Source: an uncultured Holdemanella sp. (GTDB lineage Bacteria > Bacillota_I > Bacilli_A > Erysipelotrichales > Erysipelotrichaceae). From it: DNA of 64,000 nt. How positions within the stretch are numbered: position 1 is the first letter of the stretch; every line of letters starts with the position of its first letter. The translations under genes and the position numbers were made by a program. Positions 22,701 to 32,149 of this stretch are shown one piece after another. The stretch spans positions 1-64,000 of the forward strand of contig NZ_CAKVJB010000008.1 in NCBI RefSeq assembly GCF_934754935.1, in the 5' to 3' direction. The notes under the pieces are model-generated. The model worked only from the letters and a program-made list of their open reading frames with translations, was not told the origin of the DNA and searched no databases.

Positions 22701-25007
22701 ATGGAATTAAATACCTATCCTTTAGTTTGTACAAGAGGGGTCGTACTATATCCAAATCAAGAAATTGTGATTGATGTAGGTAGAGATACTTCTGTACATG
22801 CTGTTGAAAATGCTCAGGATAATTATGATAAAAAGATTTGTTTATTTTCTCAAAAAGAGCTTGAACAAGAAAATCCTGGAACCGAAGATATATATTCTGT
22901 AGGGACTTTGTGTGAAGTTCGTCATATTCGTCGTTTTGATAACTTTTTACGCGTTAAATTCCGTGGAATCAAACGTGTTAAATTAAATAAATGGACTCAT
23001 GGAAGCTTGAGTGATCTTGTTGAAGTTGAAATTCTTGAAAGTGAAAAACAAGATACGGTTGAAGAAGAAGCCTTGATTCGTATGATCGCAGATGAGCTTG
23101 ATCGCATGCAAGGTCAAGATCGTTTTGTGACAAAAGAAATTGTTATGGAAATCTCTAAAGGTATGGGCGGTGAATTCTTAAGTGATAAAGCTGTTCAGGG
23201 GTTACCTTTAGATCTTGAAAGAAAACAAAAATATCTTGAAACCCTTGGAGTAAATGATCGTTTAATGATGTTACTTCAAGATATGGCTAAAGAAAAAAAG
23301 ATGAGTGAAGTTGAAAAACAAATCAACGAAACTGTTAAAGAAAGAATTGATCAAGGGCAAAAGGACTACTATCTTCGTGAAAAGATGAATGTCATTCGTG
23401 AAGAATTAGGGGATACAGTTGCTCAAGATGAAGATGCAGCTAAGATTCGTAAGCGTTTAGCCGAAAATCCATATCCTGACTATATTAAGAAAAAGGTAGC
23501 GGATGAAGTCAGTCGTTACGAAATGCTTCCTATGGCTAGTGGAGAAACTGGTGTAATCAAAGCATACATTGATTGGTTAATGGATCTTCCTTGGTGGCAG
23601 CAAACAAAAGATAATGAGGATTTAAATGCGGCAGAAGCTACTTTAAATGCTGATCATTATGGTCTAGAAAAAGTAAAAGAACGTATTCTAGAATATTTAG
23701 CTGTTAAACAAATGACAAATTCATTAAATGCACCAATCATTTGTTTGGTAGGTCCTCCTGGAGTTGGTAAAACATCTTTGGCAAAAAGTGTTGCACGTGC
23801 TTTAGACCGTAAATTTGTAAAGATGTCTCTTGGTGGTGTTCGTGATGAAGCAGAGATTCGAGGACATAGAAGAACCTATTTAGGAGCTTTACCTGGACGT
23901 ATCATTCAAGGTATGAAAAAGGCTGGAGTGACTAACCCTGTATTCTTAATTGATGAAATTGATAAGATGGCAAGTGATTATAAGGGAGATCCATCAAGTG
24001 CTATGCTTGAAGTATTAGATCCTGAACAAAACTCAGTATTCTCAGATCACTATATTGAAGAGCCTTATGACTTATCAAAAGTATTATTCATCGCAACCGC
24101 TAACTATTTAGAAAATATTCCACCTGCATTAAGAGATCGTTTGGAAATCATTGAATTATCAAGCTATACAGATGCAGAAAAGGTTCATATTGCCAAGGAT
24201 CACTTAGTGCCTAAGCAATTAAAACTAAATGGATTAAAACCATCACAATTAAAAATTGATGATGATATGTTACTATATTTAATTCGTTACTATACTCGTG
24301 AAGCGGGTGTTCGTTCATTAGAGCGTACGATTGCGACAATTTGCCGTAAAACCGTATTAGCAATCTTAAAAAACAACAAACGCAGTATTAAGTTGACTAA
24401 GAAATTAGTTCATGAGTGGTTGGGTAATGAAAAAGTCGATTATGGTAAAAAAGAAAAGAAAGATCAAGTTGGAACTGTAACAGGACTTGCCTATACAAGT
24501 TTTGGTGGAGATATCCTTCAAATCGAGGCAACTCGCTTTACTGGTAAAGGAAGACTTGTTCTTACTGGACAATTAGGTGATGTTATGAAGGAAAGTGCTA
24601 GTATTGCGCTAGACTATGTTCGTACACATGCGAAAGAATTCAAAATTGAACCAAAATTGTTTGAAGAAAATGATGTACATATTCACGTACCAGAAGGAGC
24701 AGTTCCAAAAGATGGACCAAGTGCTGGTGTTACAATGACAACGGCATTGGTATCTTGTTTCTCAAATATTCCAGTTAAGGCAAATTTAGCCATGACAGGT
24801 GAAGTAACACTTAGAGGAAATGTTCTTCCTATTGGTGGTTTAAAAGAGAAATCATTGGCAGCACATCGTTCTGGAATTGATACGATCTTGATTCCAAAAG
24901 AAAATGTAAAAGATTTGGATGATGTACCTCAAGAAGTAAAAGATGCAGTTACTTTTATTCCTTGTTCAAATGTCTCTCAAGTATTACATAACGCATTGGT
25001 AAGATAG
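22701..25007 (+). CDS. lon: ATP-dependent protease La
   Basis: LonA protease, 768 residues. It has an N-terminal substrate domain (about 1-200) and coiled coil, an AAA+ module with GPPGVGKTSLA near residue 351 and FLIDEIDKM near 415, and the protease domain with catalytic Ser674 in PKDGPSAG and catalytic Lys near 717 in GGLKEKSLAAHR. All active residues are present. Lon removes damaged and some regulatory proteins in the cytosol. A strong AAGGAGG site precedes ATG 22701, and engB follows after one base. No CIRCE or CtsR-like site was seen upstream. Confidence 0.97.
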   Translation: MELNTYPLVCTRGVVLYPNQEIVIDVGRDTSVHAVENAQDNYDKKICLFSQKELEQENPGTEDIYSVGTLCEVRHIRRFDNFLRVKFRGIKRVKLNKWTHGSLSDLVEVEILESEKQDTVEEEALIRMIADELDRMQGQDRFVTKEIVMEISKGMGGEFLSDKAVQGLPLDLERKQKYLETLGVNDRLMMLLQDMAKEKKMSEVEKQINETVKERIDQGQKDYYLREKMNVIREELGDTVAQDEDAAKIRKRLAENPYPDYIKKKVADEVSRYEMLPMASGETGVIKAYIDWLMDLPWWQQTKDNEDLNAAEATLNADHYGLEKVKERILEYLAVKQMTNSLNAPIICLVGPPGVGKTSLAKSVARALDRKFVKMSLGGVRDEAEIRGHRRTYLGALPGRIIQGMKKAGVTNPVFLIDEIDKMASDYKGDPSSAMLEVLDPEQNSVFSDHYIEEPYDLSKVLFIATANYLENIPPALRDRLEIIELSSYTDAEKVHIAKDHLVPKQLKLNGLKPSQLKIDDDMLLYLIRYYTREAGVRSLERTIATICRKTVLAILKNNKRSIKLTKKLVHEWLGNEKVDYGKKEKKDQVGTVTGLAYTSFGGDILQIEATRFTGKGRLVLTGQLGDVMKESASIALDYVRTHAKEFKIEPKLFEENDVHIHVPEGAVPKDGPSAGVTMTTALVSCFSNIPVKANLAMTGEVTLRGNVLPIGGLKEKSLAAHRSGIDTILIPKENVKDLDDVPQEVKDAVTFIPCSNVSQVLHNALVR

Positions 25008-25008
25008 T

Positions 25009-25593
25009 ATGATCAGTGAATTTGTGATTAGTGCTGTTGAAAAGGATCAATGGCCAGAATCTGATTTACCAGAAGTTGTTGTCGTTGGACGTAGTAATGT
25101 TGGAAAATCAAGCTTTATTAATGCACTAACGAATAAGAAAAAACTTGCCTATGTAGGAAATACACCGGGTAAGACACGTTTAATCAATTTCTTTAAGATC
25201 GATGATACATGGATGTTGGTGGATGTTCCTGGATATGGCTATGCGAAAATGTCTAAACAAATGTTGATCAAAATGGGTAAAATGATGGATACATATTTTA
25301 ACCAAAGAGAACAAATTTGTTGCGTTGTACAACTTGTGGATGCAAGACATGGCGCAACACATGATGATTTAGATATGATCGAAATGATTCAAAGTCTTGG
25401 AATTCAAATCGTCATTGTAGCTACAAAAGTCGATAAGATTCCTAAGACAAAACGTGTTCGTGCATTGAAAGATATTTCTCAACAGCTTCAATTGCCAATG
25501 AAGAATATTTTCGGTATCAGTAGTACAGAAAAAACAGGTTTTGAACCTGTCTTAGAAAGAATCAATGAAATTGTAGAACAGGCTAAAAAATAG
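25009..25593 (+). CDS. engB: Ribosome biogenesis GTPase EngB (YsxC/YihA)
   Basis: A 194-residue TRAFAC GTPase for late 50S assembly. The G1 loop is GRSNVGKSSFINAL near residue 30, G2 PGKTRLINFF near 55, G3 DVPGYGYAK near 72, and G4 TKVDK near 142. The lon-engB arrangement is the usual one in Bacillota (lonA-ysxC in B. subtilis). It shares the lon transcript, with a one-base gap, and is followed by a terminator. Confidence 0.96.
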   Translation: MISEFVISAVEKDQWPESDLPEVVVVGRSNVGKSSFINALTNKKKLAYVGNTPGKTRLINFFKIDDTWMLVDVPGYGYAKMSKQMLIKMGKMMDTYFNQREQICCVVQLVDARHGATHDDLDMIEMIQSLGIQIVIVATKVDKIPKTKRVRALKDISQQLQLPMKNIFGISSTEKTGFEPVLERINEIVEQAKK

Positions 25594-25604
25594 TCTGTTC
25601 TTTT
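25575..25604 (+). terminator. Terminator after engB
   Basis: AGAACAG (25575-25581) and CTGTTCT (25595-25601) followed by TTTCTT. Confidence 0.7.
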
Positions 25605-25624
25605 CTTGTATTACATACAAAAGA

Positions 25625-25653
25625 TTGCGAATGTAAGTACAATGACTTATAAT
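25625..25653 (+). promoter_or_regulatory. Promoter of the orphan antitoxin with a flanking inverted repeat
   Basis: TTGCGA (25625-25630), a 17-base spacer and a perfect TATAAT (25648-25653). An inverted repeat TTACAT (25611-25616) / ATGTAA (25631-25636) brackets the -35 and could be an autoregulatory operator, as is usual for antitoxins; that use is inference. Confidence 0.6.
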
Positions 25654-25674
25654 TAAGAAAAAGGAGCTTATTAT

Positions 25675-25980
25675 ATGTCAAAAACATCGAATGTATATGC
25701 AAGAATTGAACCAGAAACAAAAGAACAAGCAGAAGCCATCTTGGCAAAATTAGGAATACCATCTTCTGTCGCAATTAACATGTTCTACAATCAAATAATT
25801 TTAAATAACGGTTTACCTTTTGATGTGAAGATACCATCAAATAAAATTTTAAATGAAGCAGAAATGACAAAAGAGGAATTAGCTAAGGAGATTTTGGCGG
25901 CTCATAATGAAGTTTTAAAAGGGAATACAATTCCTTTTGATCAATTTAATGAATCATTGAAAAAGGATCTAAAACTATGA
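25675..25980 (+). CDS. RelB/DinJ family antitoxin, no toxin partner
   Basis: A 101-residue protein with the ribbon-helix-helix N-terminus of RelB/DinJ antitoxins: NVYARIEPETKEQAEAILAK followed by LGIPSSVAINMFYNQII and NGLPFDVKIP. In complete modules a RelE/YafQ-type toxin starts with an ATGA overlap. Here an ATG does overlap the stop (25977), but it opens only seven codons before TAG, and the next 120 bases hold no toxin reading frame. The gene has its own promoter. It is either an orphan kept for regulation or anti-addiction, or what is left of a decayed module. Confidence 0.85.
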   Translation: MSKTSNVYARIEPETKEQAEAILAKLGIPSSVAINMFYNQIILNNGLPFDVKIPSNKILNEAEMTKEELAKEILAAHNEVLKGNTIPFDQFNESLKKDLKL

Positions 25981-26099
25981 ATTTAGAAAATGGATTATAG
26001 AATAGTCTATTCTTTAAAATTGTCTAAAAGAATTGTGAGTGAAATGATTTTGGTGTATGAGTATGTTAAAATGGAAACCTAAAAAGGAGTGCTGAGCTT

Positions 26100-26978
26100 A
26101 TGAAACAAAACCCAACACCTCGTATTACAAATCTATTTATGCTGACAATTGCAGGGATTGTGAATGCCTTTGGCATTACATTATTTATGACACCTGTGAA
26201 ATTGTATGATAGTGGAATTTCTGGAACTTCTATGTTATTAGAACAAATTACACCATCCTATTTATCATTATCATTATTCTTGTTGATATTAAATATTCCT
26301 TTATTTCTTTTTGGACTCAAAAAACAAGGAAAGAAGTTCACATTTTATGCCATTTATACCGTCTTTATATATTCCTTATTCGCATGGCTTATAACGGATG
26401 TTTTTCCAATTGATGTTAGTATTGCTTCACCACTAGCTGGTACAGATTTACTTCTTTGCGCATTATTTGGTGGCATGATTTCAGGTATAGGAAGTGGTTT
26501 GGCCATTCGTTTTGGTGGGGCTATGGATGGTATTGAAGTTATGGCAGTGATTTTCGCAAAACGTATTGGAATTACAGTAGGAACTTTTGTGATGATATAT
26601 AATGTGATTCTGTATGTATTTTGCGGACTTGTATTAAATAGCTGGGTACTTCCACTTTATTCTGTGGTTGCGTATTCAGCGGCATTAAAAACAATTGATT
26701 TTGTCGTTGAAGGTATTGATCGAGCTAAATGTGCAATGATTGTAACGGAGTATCCAACCGAAATCTGTGAAGCATTAAGTGAAACATTTGAAAGTGGTGT
26801 AACTCGAGTGGATGCCACGGGTGGTTATTCAAAACGACCTAAATCCATTGTCTATTTTGTAGTTAATCGTTACCAAGTCAATCGCATGAAAGAACAAGTT
26901 CATGAAATCGATTCTGGTGCTTATATTATCATGAGTGAAGTGGCAGATATCTTTTCAAATAATATGGATAAAGTATAA
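26100..26978 (+). CDS. YitT family membrane protein (DUF161/DUF2179)
   Basis: A 292-residue protein with five to six membrane helices in the first 205 residues (YitT_membrane, formerly DUF161) and a C-terminal soluble DUF2179 domain, recognisable from CAMIVTEYPTEICEAL through GVTRVDATGGYSKRPKSIVY. The glycine-rich GMISGIGSGLAIRFGGAMDG in the third helix region is typical. Function is not established; many Bacillota carry several copies. The start follows AAGGAG with an 11-base gap. It is convergent with nadE across a shared hairpin. Confidence 0.9.
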   Translation: MKQNPTPRITNLFMLTIAGIVNAFGITLFMTPVKLYDSGISGTSMLLEQITPSYLSLSLFLLILNIPLFLFGLKKQGKKFTFYAIYTVFIYSLFAWLITDVFPIDVSIASPLAGTDLLLCALFGGMISGIGSGLAIRFGGAMDGIEVMAVIFAKRIGITVGTFVMIYNVILYVFCGLVLNSWVLPLYSVVAYSAALKTIDFVVEGIDRAKCAMIVTEYPTEICEALSETFESGVTRVDATGGYSKRPKSIVYFVVNRYQVNRMKEQVHEIDSGAYIIMSEVADIFSNNMDKV

Positions 26979-26982
26979 AGAA

Positions 26983-27010
26983 AAGTGGGGGAATTAAATT
27001 TCCTCCACTT
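26983..27010. terminator. Convergent terminator between yitT and nadE
   Basis: AAGTGGGGGAA (26983-26993) pairs with TTCCTCCACTT (27000-27010). The nadE stop codon sits in the loop, and a T-rich tail follows on the minus strand. Confidence 0.75.
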
Positions 27011-28898
27011 GTTTAGTCCATAGACTTCTTGATGCATCACTTGGCATTCTCCAATCACCTCTAGGTGAGAAACAAATAGATCCAACCTTAACACCATCTG
27101 GCATACAGTTTCTTTTGAATTGTTGCGTAAAGAAACGATTATAGAATGTTGTGATGGCTTTTTTAATTGTTTCCTTTTCTACATCTTTGAATGCAACACA
27201 AGCCAAATCATAGATTTTCTTAGGTTCATCATGATGTCTTAACATTTGATATAAGAAGAAATCATGAAGATCATAAGATCCTAATACTTCTTCTGTTTTT
27301 TGCGCAATCTTACCATTTTTATCTGGCGGTAAAAGCTCTGGGGATACTGGTGTATCACAAATATCCATCAATACATCATGTAATACTTCATCTTTTAAGG
27401 CTACACTTTCAACAATATAGCGAACAAGTGTTTTAGGAACACTCGCATTAACTGCATACATACTCATGTGATCCCCATTATATGTACACCATCCTAAGGC
27501 AAGTTCACTTAAATCTCCAGTACCTACTACGATCGCATTATAGGCATTGCTTAAATCCATAAGAATTTGTGTTCTTTCACGAGCCTGAGAGTTTTCATAC
27601 GTAATATTATGAACTTCTGGATTATGGTGAATATCTTTAAAGTGTTGATTTACACCATCCACGATAGAAATTTCTTCACTAGATACATGAAGAAGATCCA
27701 TTAAGATTTGCGCATTAGATTTAGTACGTTTTGTTGTTCCAAAACCAGGCATTGTGATCGCATGAATTCCTTTTGAATCATAATTATTGATTTTAAAGGC
27801 TTCATGACATACAAGTAAAGCTAAAGTAGAATCCAAACCACCACTAATTCCAATCACAACATCTTTACAGTGAATTTTAGAAAGACGTGTTGCCAAGCCT
27901 TGAGCTTGAATGTGTAAGATTTCTAAACAACGCGTAATCCTTTCATCTTGATTGTTTGGAACAAAAGGATAAGCATCGATATAGCGGTCAAATTCAATTT
28001 CTTCAATTGGTTTTGATGCGAATTCTACGGTTATATAGTTTACATGGAATAAATCTTGCCTGCTTGTTTTATAATGTAGACGATCATGATTTAAGTGATC
28101 TAAATCAATTTGACCATAAATGATTTTATCTGTTTTAGTCTCATTTAAAATGGCCCCATTTTCACAAATTAAATTATGTCCAGAAAAAACTAAATCACTT
28201 GAACTTTCTGTAGGTCCTGCACTGGCATATATATAGCCAGCATAACATTTAGCACTTTGATCTTTGACTAGATTTCTTCTGTAGTTCGCTTTTGAAATGA
28301 TTTCATTTGAAGCACTAACATTACATAATACATTGGCTCCTGCTAGTGCATGCGTTGAACTTACAGGAATGGTTACCCATAGATCTTCACAGATTTCAAC
28401 ACCTAAACAAGCAGATGTAGTTGTATCTTTAAATACAATATGATTTGAAACAGGAACCTTTTTGTTGTTGAAGTTAAAAGTTGTGTTTTCTTTTAGTTCA
28501 CTCGCACTTGAGAACCATCTTGTTTCATAGAATTCGTTATAGCTAGGAATATATGTTTTTACTTGAATGCCTAGAATGTCATGGTTGAAACAAATGGCCG
28601 CACAATTATAAAGCTTATTATCAATTTCTAAAGGTAAGCCTAAGACTGCAACTATATTTTCTGGTAGTTCTTCTACAATTTCAAATAGAACTTGTTTTGC
28701 TTTATTTAATAATGTATGTTCATAGAATAGATCCTGACATGTATATCCTGTAATACATAGTTCTGGAAATATGACAAGTTGTGTATCTGAATCTAATTCT
28801 TGGATACATTTTAAAATTTCTTCTTTATTAGCCTGTGGATCTCCAATTGAAACATTTGGCGTACAGGCAGCTGTTTTATAATATGAATAACGATGCAT
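26994..28898 (-). CDS. nadE: Glutamine-dependent NAD+ synthetase
   Basis: A 634-residue two-domain enzyme for the last step of NAD synthesis. The N-terminal nitrilase-like glutaminase (about 1-290) has its Glu in IFPELCITGY and its nucleophilic Cys in GVEICEDLW. The C-terminal synthetase has the ATP-binding P-loop VIGISGGLDSTLALLV near 350 and GTGDLSELALGWCTYNGDH near 465. The length and domain order match the glutamine-using form rather than the short ammonia-dependent form. It is downstream of the hydrogenase on the same strand but has a TGG-TATAAT extended -10 element of its own (forward 28923-28931) and a GAGGT site. Confidence 0.95.
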   Translation of the reverse strand: MHRYSYYKTAACTPNVSIGDPQANKEEILKCIQELDSDTQLVIFPELCITGYTCQDLFYEHTLLNKAKQVLFEIVEELPENIVAVLGLPLEIDNKLYNCAAICFNHDILGIQVKTYIPSYNEFYETRWFSSASELKENTTFNFNNKKVPVSNHIVFKDTTTSACLGVEICEDLWVTIPVSSTHALAGANVLCNVSASNEIISKANYRRNLVKDQSAKCYAGYIYASAGPTESSSDLVFSGHNLICENGAILNETKTDKIIYGQIDLDHLNHDRLHYKTSRQDLFHVNYITVEFASKPIEEIEFDRYIDAYPFVPNNQDERITRCLEILHIQAQGLATRLSKIHCKDVVIGISGGLDSTLALLVCHEAFKINNYDSKGIHAITMPGFGTTKRTKSNAQILMDLLHVSSEEISIVDGVNQHFKDIHHNPEVHNITYENSQARERTQILMDLSNAYNAIVVGTGDLSELALGWCTYNGDHMSMYAVNASVPKTLVRYIVESVALKDEVLHDVLMDICDTPVSPELLPPDKNGKIAQKTEEVLGSYDLHDFFLYQMLRHHDEPKKIYDLACVAFKDVEKETIKKAITTFYNRFFTQQFKRNCMPDGVKVGSICFSPRGDWRMPSDASRSLWTKQVEEI

Positions 28899-28930
28899 GT
28901 TGATACCTCATTTCCATTGAAAATTATACC

Positions 28931-28961
28931 AAAAAAAGACGTCCATTTTAAGGACGTCTTT
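28931..28961 (-). terminator. Terminator after the hydrogenase (minus strand)
   Basis: AAAGACGTCC (28935-28944) and GGACGTCTTT (28952-28961), with seven T residues on the minus strand. Confidence 0.85.
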
Positions 28962-28963
28962 GA

Positions 28964-30481
28964 TTATTGTTCACTAAGTTCGTGAAGACGATCTCCGTAT
29001 GCAGATTCGTCTGCATCCTTCTTATCGTTTTCAGTCGCATATTTTTTAACTAATGCACTTGATTTGTTGATTGGTTGTAAAGTTCCGGCACCAGCCACAC
29101 ATCCACCAGGACATGCCATACCTTCAAGTAGGTATCCGTTTAATCTTCCGGCTTTTGCCATCATCAACATTGTCTTACAATTCTTTAATCCTTCTGCAGC
29201 CTGAACTTTTACTTCTGTTCCAGGGTGTTCTTTTTGAATCAAATCTTTAACAGCTTTGGCAACACCACCACTAACGGCAAATCCACGACCTGCATTTGTT
29301 CCTTCAGTCAATGGATCTGAAGTTGTGATTTGATCTAATTCAATACCTTTCGCATTAAACATACCCATAACTTCTTCAAAAGTTAATACGAAATCAACAT
29401 CACTACGGATTGATTTACGGCTTGCTTCCAATTTCTTAGCAGCACAAGGACCGATGAATACAACTTTTGCGTTTGGTTTTTCTTTTTTGATCAAACGACC
29501 TGTTAATACCATTGGAGTTAATGCCATTGAAATATATGGTGCAAAGTCAGGGAAGTTTTTCTTCGCCATAACTGACCATGCAGGACAGCAACTTGTAGCC
29601 ATAAATGGTTGTTTTTCAGGAACTTTGTCTAAGAAGTCTTCAGCTTCTTCAATTGTACATAAGTCAGCACCAATCGCAACTTCAACAACATCCGCAAAAC
29701 CTACAGCTTTTAATGCAGCTTTTACTTTGTCTGGAGTTACAGCTGGACCAAATTGACCAACGAAAGCAGGGGCAACAGCGGCAATTACTTCATAACCTTC
29801 TTTCATGGCATAAATTGTTTGGAAAATTTGTCCTTTATCAACAATAGCACCAAATGGGCAGTTAACTAGACACATTCCACAGCTAACACATTTATCGTAA
29901 TCGATTTCTGCTTTTCCATCTGCATCGGATTTGATCGCATCCATACCACAGCTTGCAGCACAAGGACGTTCTAATTTTGTGATTGCGTGATAAGGACATG
30001 CATCCATACAACGTCCACACTTAATACATTTTTCTTGGTCAATGCAGCTTTTACCATTTACGATATGAATCGCATCTTTTGGACAAACTTCTGTACATTG
30101 GTGTGATAAACATCCTTGACAAGCGTTTGTTACGAAAACTTTCTTTTCAGGACATGCATTACATGCGAATTTAATAATATTGATCAGTGGATCGTCATAG
30201 TATTTTTTAGCAATCGTACTTTCTTCAATTCCATCAGAAATATTAGTATATTCAGTAATGTCACGAACAGGTAAACCCATTCCTAAGCGTAATCTTTCAC
30301 CAATAATTGCACGTTCTAGAAAGATACTTTCACGATATTTTGCTTTAGTACCAGGTAAAATTTCATATGGAATCTCTTCCATACGTTTCGAATAATCTGT
30401 ATTGTCATCGTATGCCATTGAAGCGATGGCAGTAAAGACCTGACGACGAAGGTCAGTTACCGAGTTATAAATTCCTCTCAT
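28964..30481 (-). CDS. Monomeric [FeFe] hydrogenase
   Basis: A 505-residue iron-only hydrogenase that couples ferredoxin to proton reduction or hydrogen oxidation in the cytosol. The N-terminal half carries ferredoxin-type clusters: CQGCLSHQCTEVCP, CIKCGRCMDACP and CVSCGMCLVNCP. The H-cluster motifs are all present: L1 TSCCPAW near 295, L2 IGPCAAKKLE near 345 and L3 EGMACPGGCVAGAG near 455. The alanine in TSCCPAW and the cysteine layout resemble group B enzymes, an assignment I make with moderate trust. The start has AGGAGG five bases upstream. No hydE/F/G maturation genes lie in the window. Confidence 0.93.
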   Translation of the reverse strand: MRGIYNSVTDLRRQVFTAIASMAYDDNTDYSKRMEEIPYEILPGTKAKYRESIFLERAIIGERLRLGMGLPVRDITEYTNISDGIEESTIAKKYYDDPLINIIKFACNACPEKKVFVTNACQGCLSHQCTEVCPKDAIHIVNGKSCIDQEKCIKCGRCMDACPYHAITKLERPCAASCGMDAIKSDADGKAEIDYDKCVSCGMCLVNCPFGAIVDKGQIFQTIYAMKEGYEVIAAVAPAFVGQFGPAVTPDKVKAALKAVGFADVVEVAIGADLCTIEEAEDFLDKVPEKQPFMATSCCPAWSVMAKKNFPDFAPYISMALTPMVLTGRLIKKEKPNAKVVFIGPCAAKKLEASRKSIRSDVDFVLTFEEVMGMFNAKGIELDQITTSDPLTEGTNAGRGFAVSGGVAKAVKDLIQKEHPGTEVKVQAAEGLKNCKTMLMMAKAGRLNGYLLEGMACPGGCVAGAGTLQPINKSSALVKKYATENDKKDADESAYGDRLHELSEQ

Positions 30482-30570
30482 ATTTCCTCCTATTTTTATT
30501 CCTCATATAGACTCATACAATATTATATAGTAAAAAGTCTATTTGTGAAAGTTTTAATTAGTATAAAGTG

Positions 30571-30599
30571 TTATTATTTTTTCCTAATAGTGATATAAT
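30571..30599 (+). promoter_or_regulatory. Promoter of the HAD-rluA-antiporter operon
   Basis: TTATTA (30571-30576), a 17-base spacer and a perfect TATAAT (30594-30599). The start would fall near 30606, which excludes the longer in-frame starts of the HAD gene. Confidence 0.55.
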
Positions 30600-30618
30600 A
30601 CCGAGCGAGGTGAATTGT

Positions 30619-31260
30619 TTGGTAAAAATTGTATGGGATTGGAACGGAACTTTGTTAGATGATGTTGATTTATGTTTTTCATGTATCAATCGACTTTTAG
30701 TCAATCATGAACTACAGCCGTTAAGCACTTTAAATCAATATCGAGAAGTATTTACATTTCCAATAGAGGATTATTATAAAAGGGTTGGCTTTGATTTTGA
30801 TAAAATACCTTTTTCCATATTGGCTCACGAATATATGGAGGATTATCAAGAAAAAAGTTATAGTTGCGACTTGCATTCAGATGTATTGGATGTTGTAAAA
30901 AAGGCTAAGCATTTAGGCTTTTCACAAACCGTACTTTCTGCAAGTAAGATGGATTATCTTCTAAGACAAATGCAAAATTTAAATGTAGATACTTTATTTG
31001 ATTCAATTTATGGAATCAATGATATTTATGCGAAAAGTAAAGTGGAATTAGCTCATGCGTTTAAACAAACATGTAACCTGGATGATGAAATTTATTTTGT
31101 AGGTGATAGCGTGCATGATTATGAAGTCGCAAAAAGTATTGATGCCAAGTGTATCTTGGTAACAACGGGGCATCAAAATCGTAAGACTTTAGAAAGTGTG
31201 AATGTACCGGTTATGGACAGTTTAATGGAAAGTTTGGATTTTATTTATGAAAGAGATTAA
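30619..31260 (+). CDS. HAD family hydrolase, phosphoglycolate phosphatase-like
   Basis: A 213-residue haloacid dehalogenase-type phosphatase. Motif I is VWDWNGTLLDD near residue 5, motif II is TVLSASK near 110, and motif IV is EIYFVGDSVHDYEVAKSI near 160, followed by VTTGHQN. The WDWNGTLLDD version of motif I is typical of a Gph-like branch. The frame is open from 30568, but the promoter lies inside that part; TTG 30619 is six bases after AGGTG (30608-30612) and is the best start. It overlaps the following pseudouridine synthase by 14 bases. The substrate is unknown. Confidence 0.82.
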   Translation: MVKIVWDWNGTLLDDVDLCFSCINRLLVNHELQPLSTLNQYREVFTFPIEDYYKRVGFDFDKIPFSILAHEYMEDYQEKSYSCDLHSDVLDVVKKAKHLGFSQTVLSASKMDYLLRQMQNLNVDTLFDSIYGINDIYAKSKVELAHAFKQTCNLDDEIYFVGDSVHDYEVAKSIDAKCILVTTGHQNRKTLESVNVPVMDSLMESLDFIYERD

Positions 31261-32134
31261 GATCAATTCAAATGATGCGAATCAAAGATTAGATAAGTTT
31301 TTAATGAAAACTTTTCCTAAACTAGGCAAGTCAATGATGTATAAGGCGATTCGAAATAAAAAAATCAAGGTGAATCGTAAGCGTTGTACTTTTGATCAGA
31401 AAATCCAGGAAAACGATAGTATTTTATTGTTTTTACCTCCGGATGTTTTAGAAGAGAAAAAAGTGGAAACAAATTATATATCATCAAAGTTAGATGTCAT
31501 TTATGAAGATGAAAACATCTTGATTGTGAATAAGCCATACGGCTTATTGTCACAGAGTGATCAAAGCCAAAATCAAGATTGTCTAGTCAATCGTGTACAA
31601 GCATATTTAATGGAGAAAAACGAATATGATCCAAATAAGGAACATTCTTTTGCGCCTAGTATTTGTCATAGATTAGATCGAAATACAACAGGTCTAGTGA
31701 TTGCTGCAAAAAATGCGAATGCGTTAAGAAAAGTAAATGAGGCAATCGCAAATCGTAAGATCCAGAAAATGTATCGTGCACATGTTTACGGTACTTTTAA
31801 TCAAAAAGATTTTAGTATGTGTTATTACATTCGCAAAGAAAATACGATTGCGAAAGTAAGTGATAAAAAATTAGAGGGCTATCAAAAAGCATTAATGGAT
31901 GTACATGTTGAAAGTGATGATGGCGAGAATTCAATTTGTACAATCACTCTTCATACAGGAAGATTTCATCAGATTCGTGCTCTAATGGGACATATACAGC
32001 ATCCTTTGTTAGGTGATGTAAAATATGGATATCATGGAAAGAAAAGGCCGGTAGAATTGATGGCATATCGGTTAGAGTTTCAGGATATTGATTTACCACT
32101 TTCACAAATGGTGTTTGAAATTCCAAGAGCATAG
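31247..32134 (+). CDS. RluA family 23S/tRNA pseudouridine synthase
   Basis: A 295-residue protein with an N-terminal S4 RNA-binding domain (about 10-75) and a RluA/RluD catalytic domain whose active aspartate lies in CHRLDRNTTGLVIAA near residue 145. The later motif TGRFHQIRALMGHIQHPLLG is also standard. The target uridine is probably in 23S rRNA, but RluC, RluD and RluB-like specificities cannot be separated by reading. It overlaps the end of the HAD gene by 14 bases. A second RluA-family gene lies 1.7 kb downstream on the other strand. Confidence 0.9.
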   Translation: MKEIKINSNDANQRLDKFLMKTFPKLGKSMMYKAIRNKKIKVNRKRCTFDQKIQENDSILLFLPPDVLEEKKVETNYISSKLDVIYEDENILIVNKPYGLLSQSDQSQNQDCLVNRVQAYLMEKNEYDPNKEHSFAPSICHRLDRNTTGLVIAAKNANALRKVNEAIANRKIQKMYRAHVYGTFNQKDFSMCYYIRKENTIAKVSDKKLEGYQKALMDVHVESDDGENSICTITLHTGRFHQIRALMGHIQHPLLGDVKYGYHGKKRPVELMAYRLEFQDIDLPLSQMVFEIPRA

Positions 32135-32149
32135 TGGGAGGATATGAAT

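Noticed and set aside
25977..26099. Toxin gene after the RelB/DinJ antitoxin
   Set aside because: The overlapping ATG stops after seven codons, and the other frames are closed or lack a start with a ribosome-binding site.
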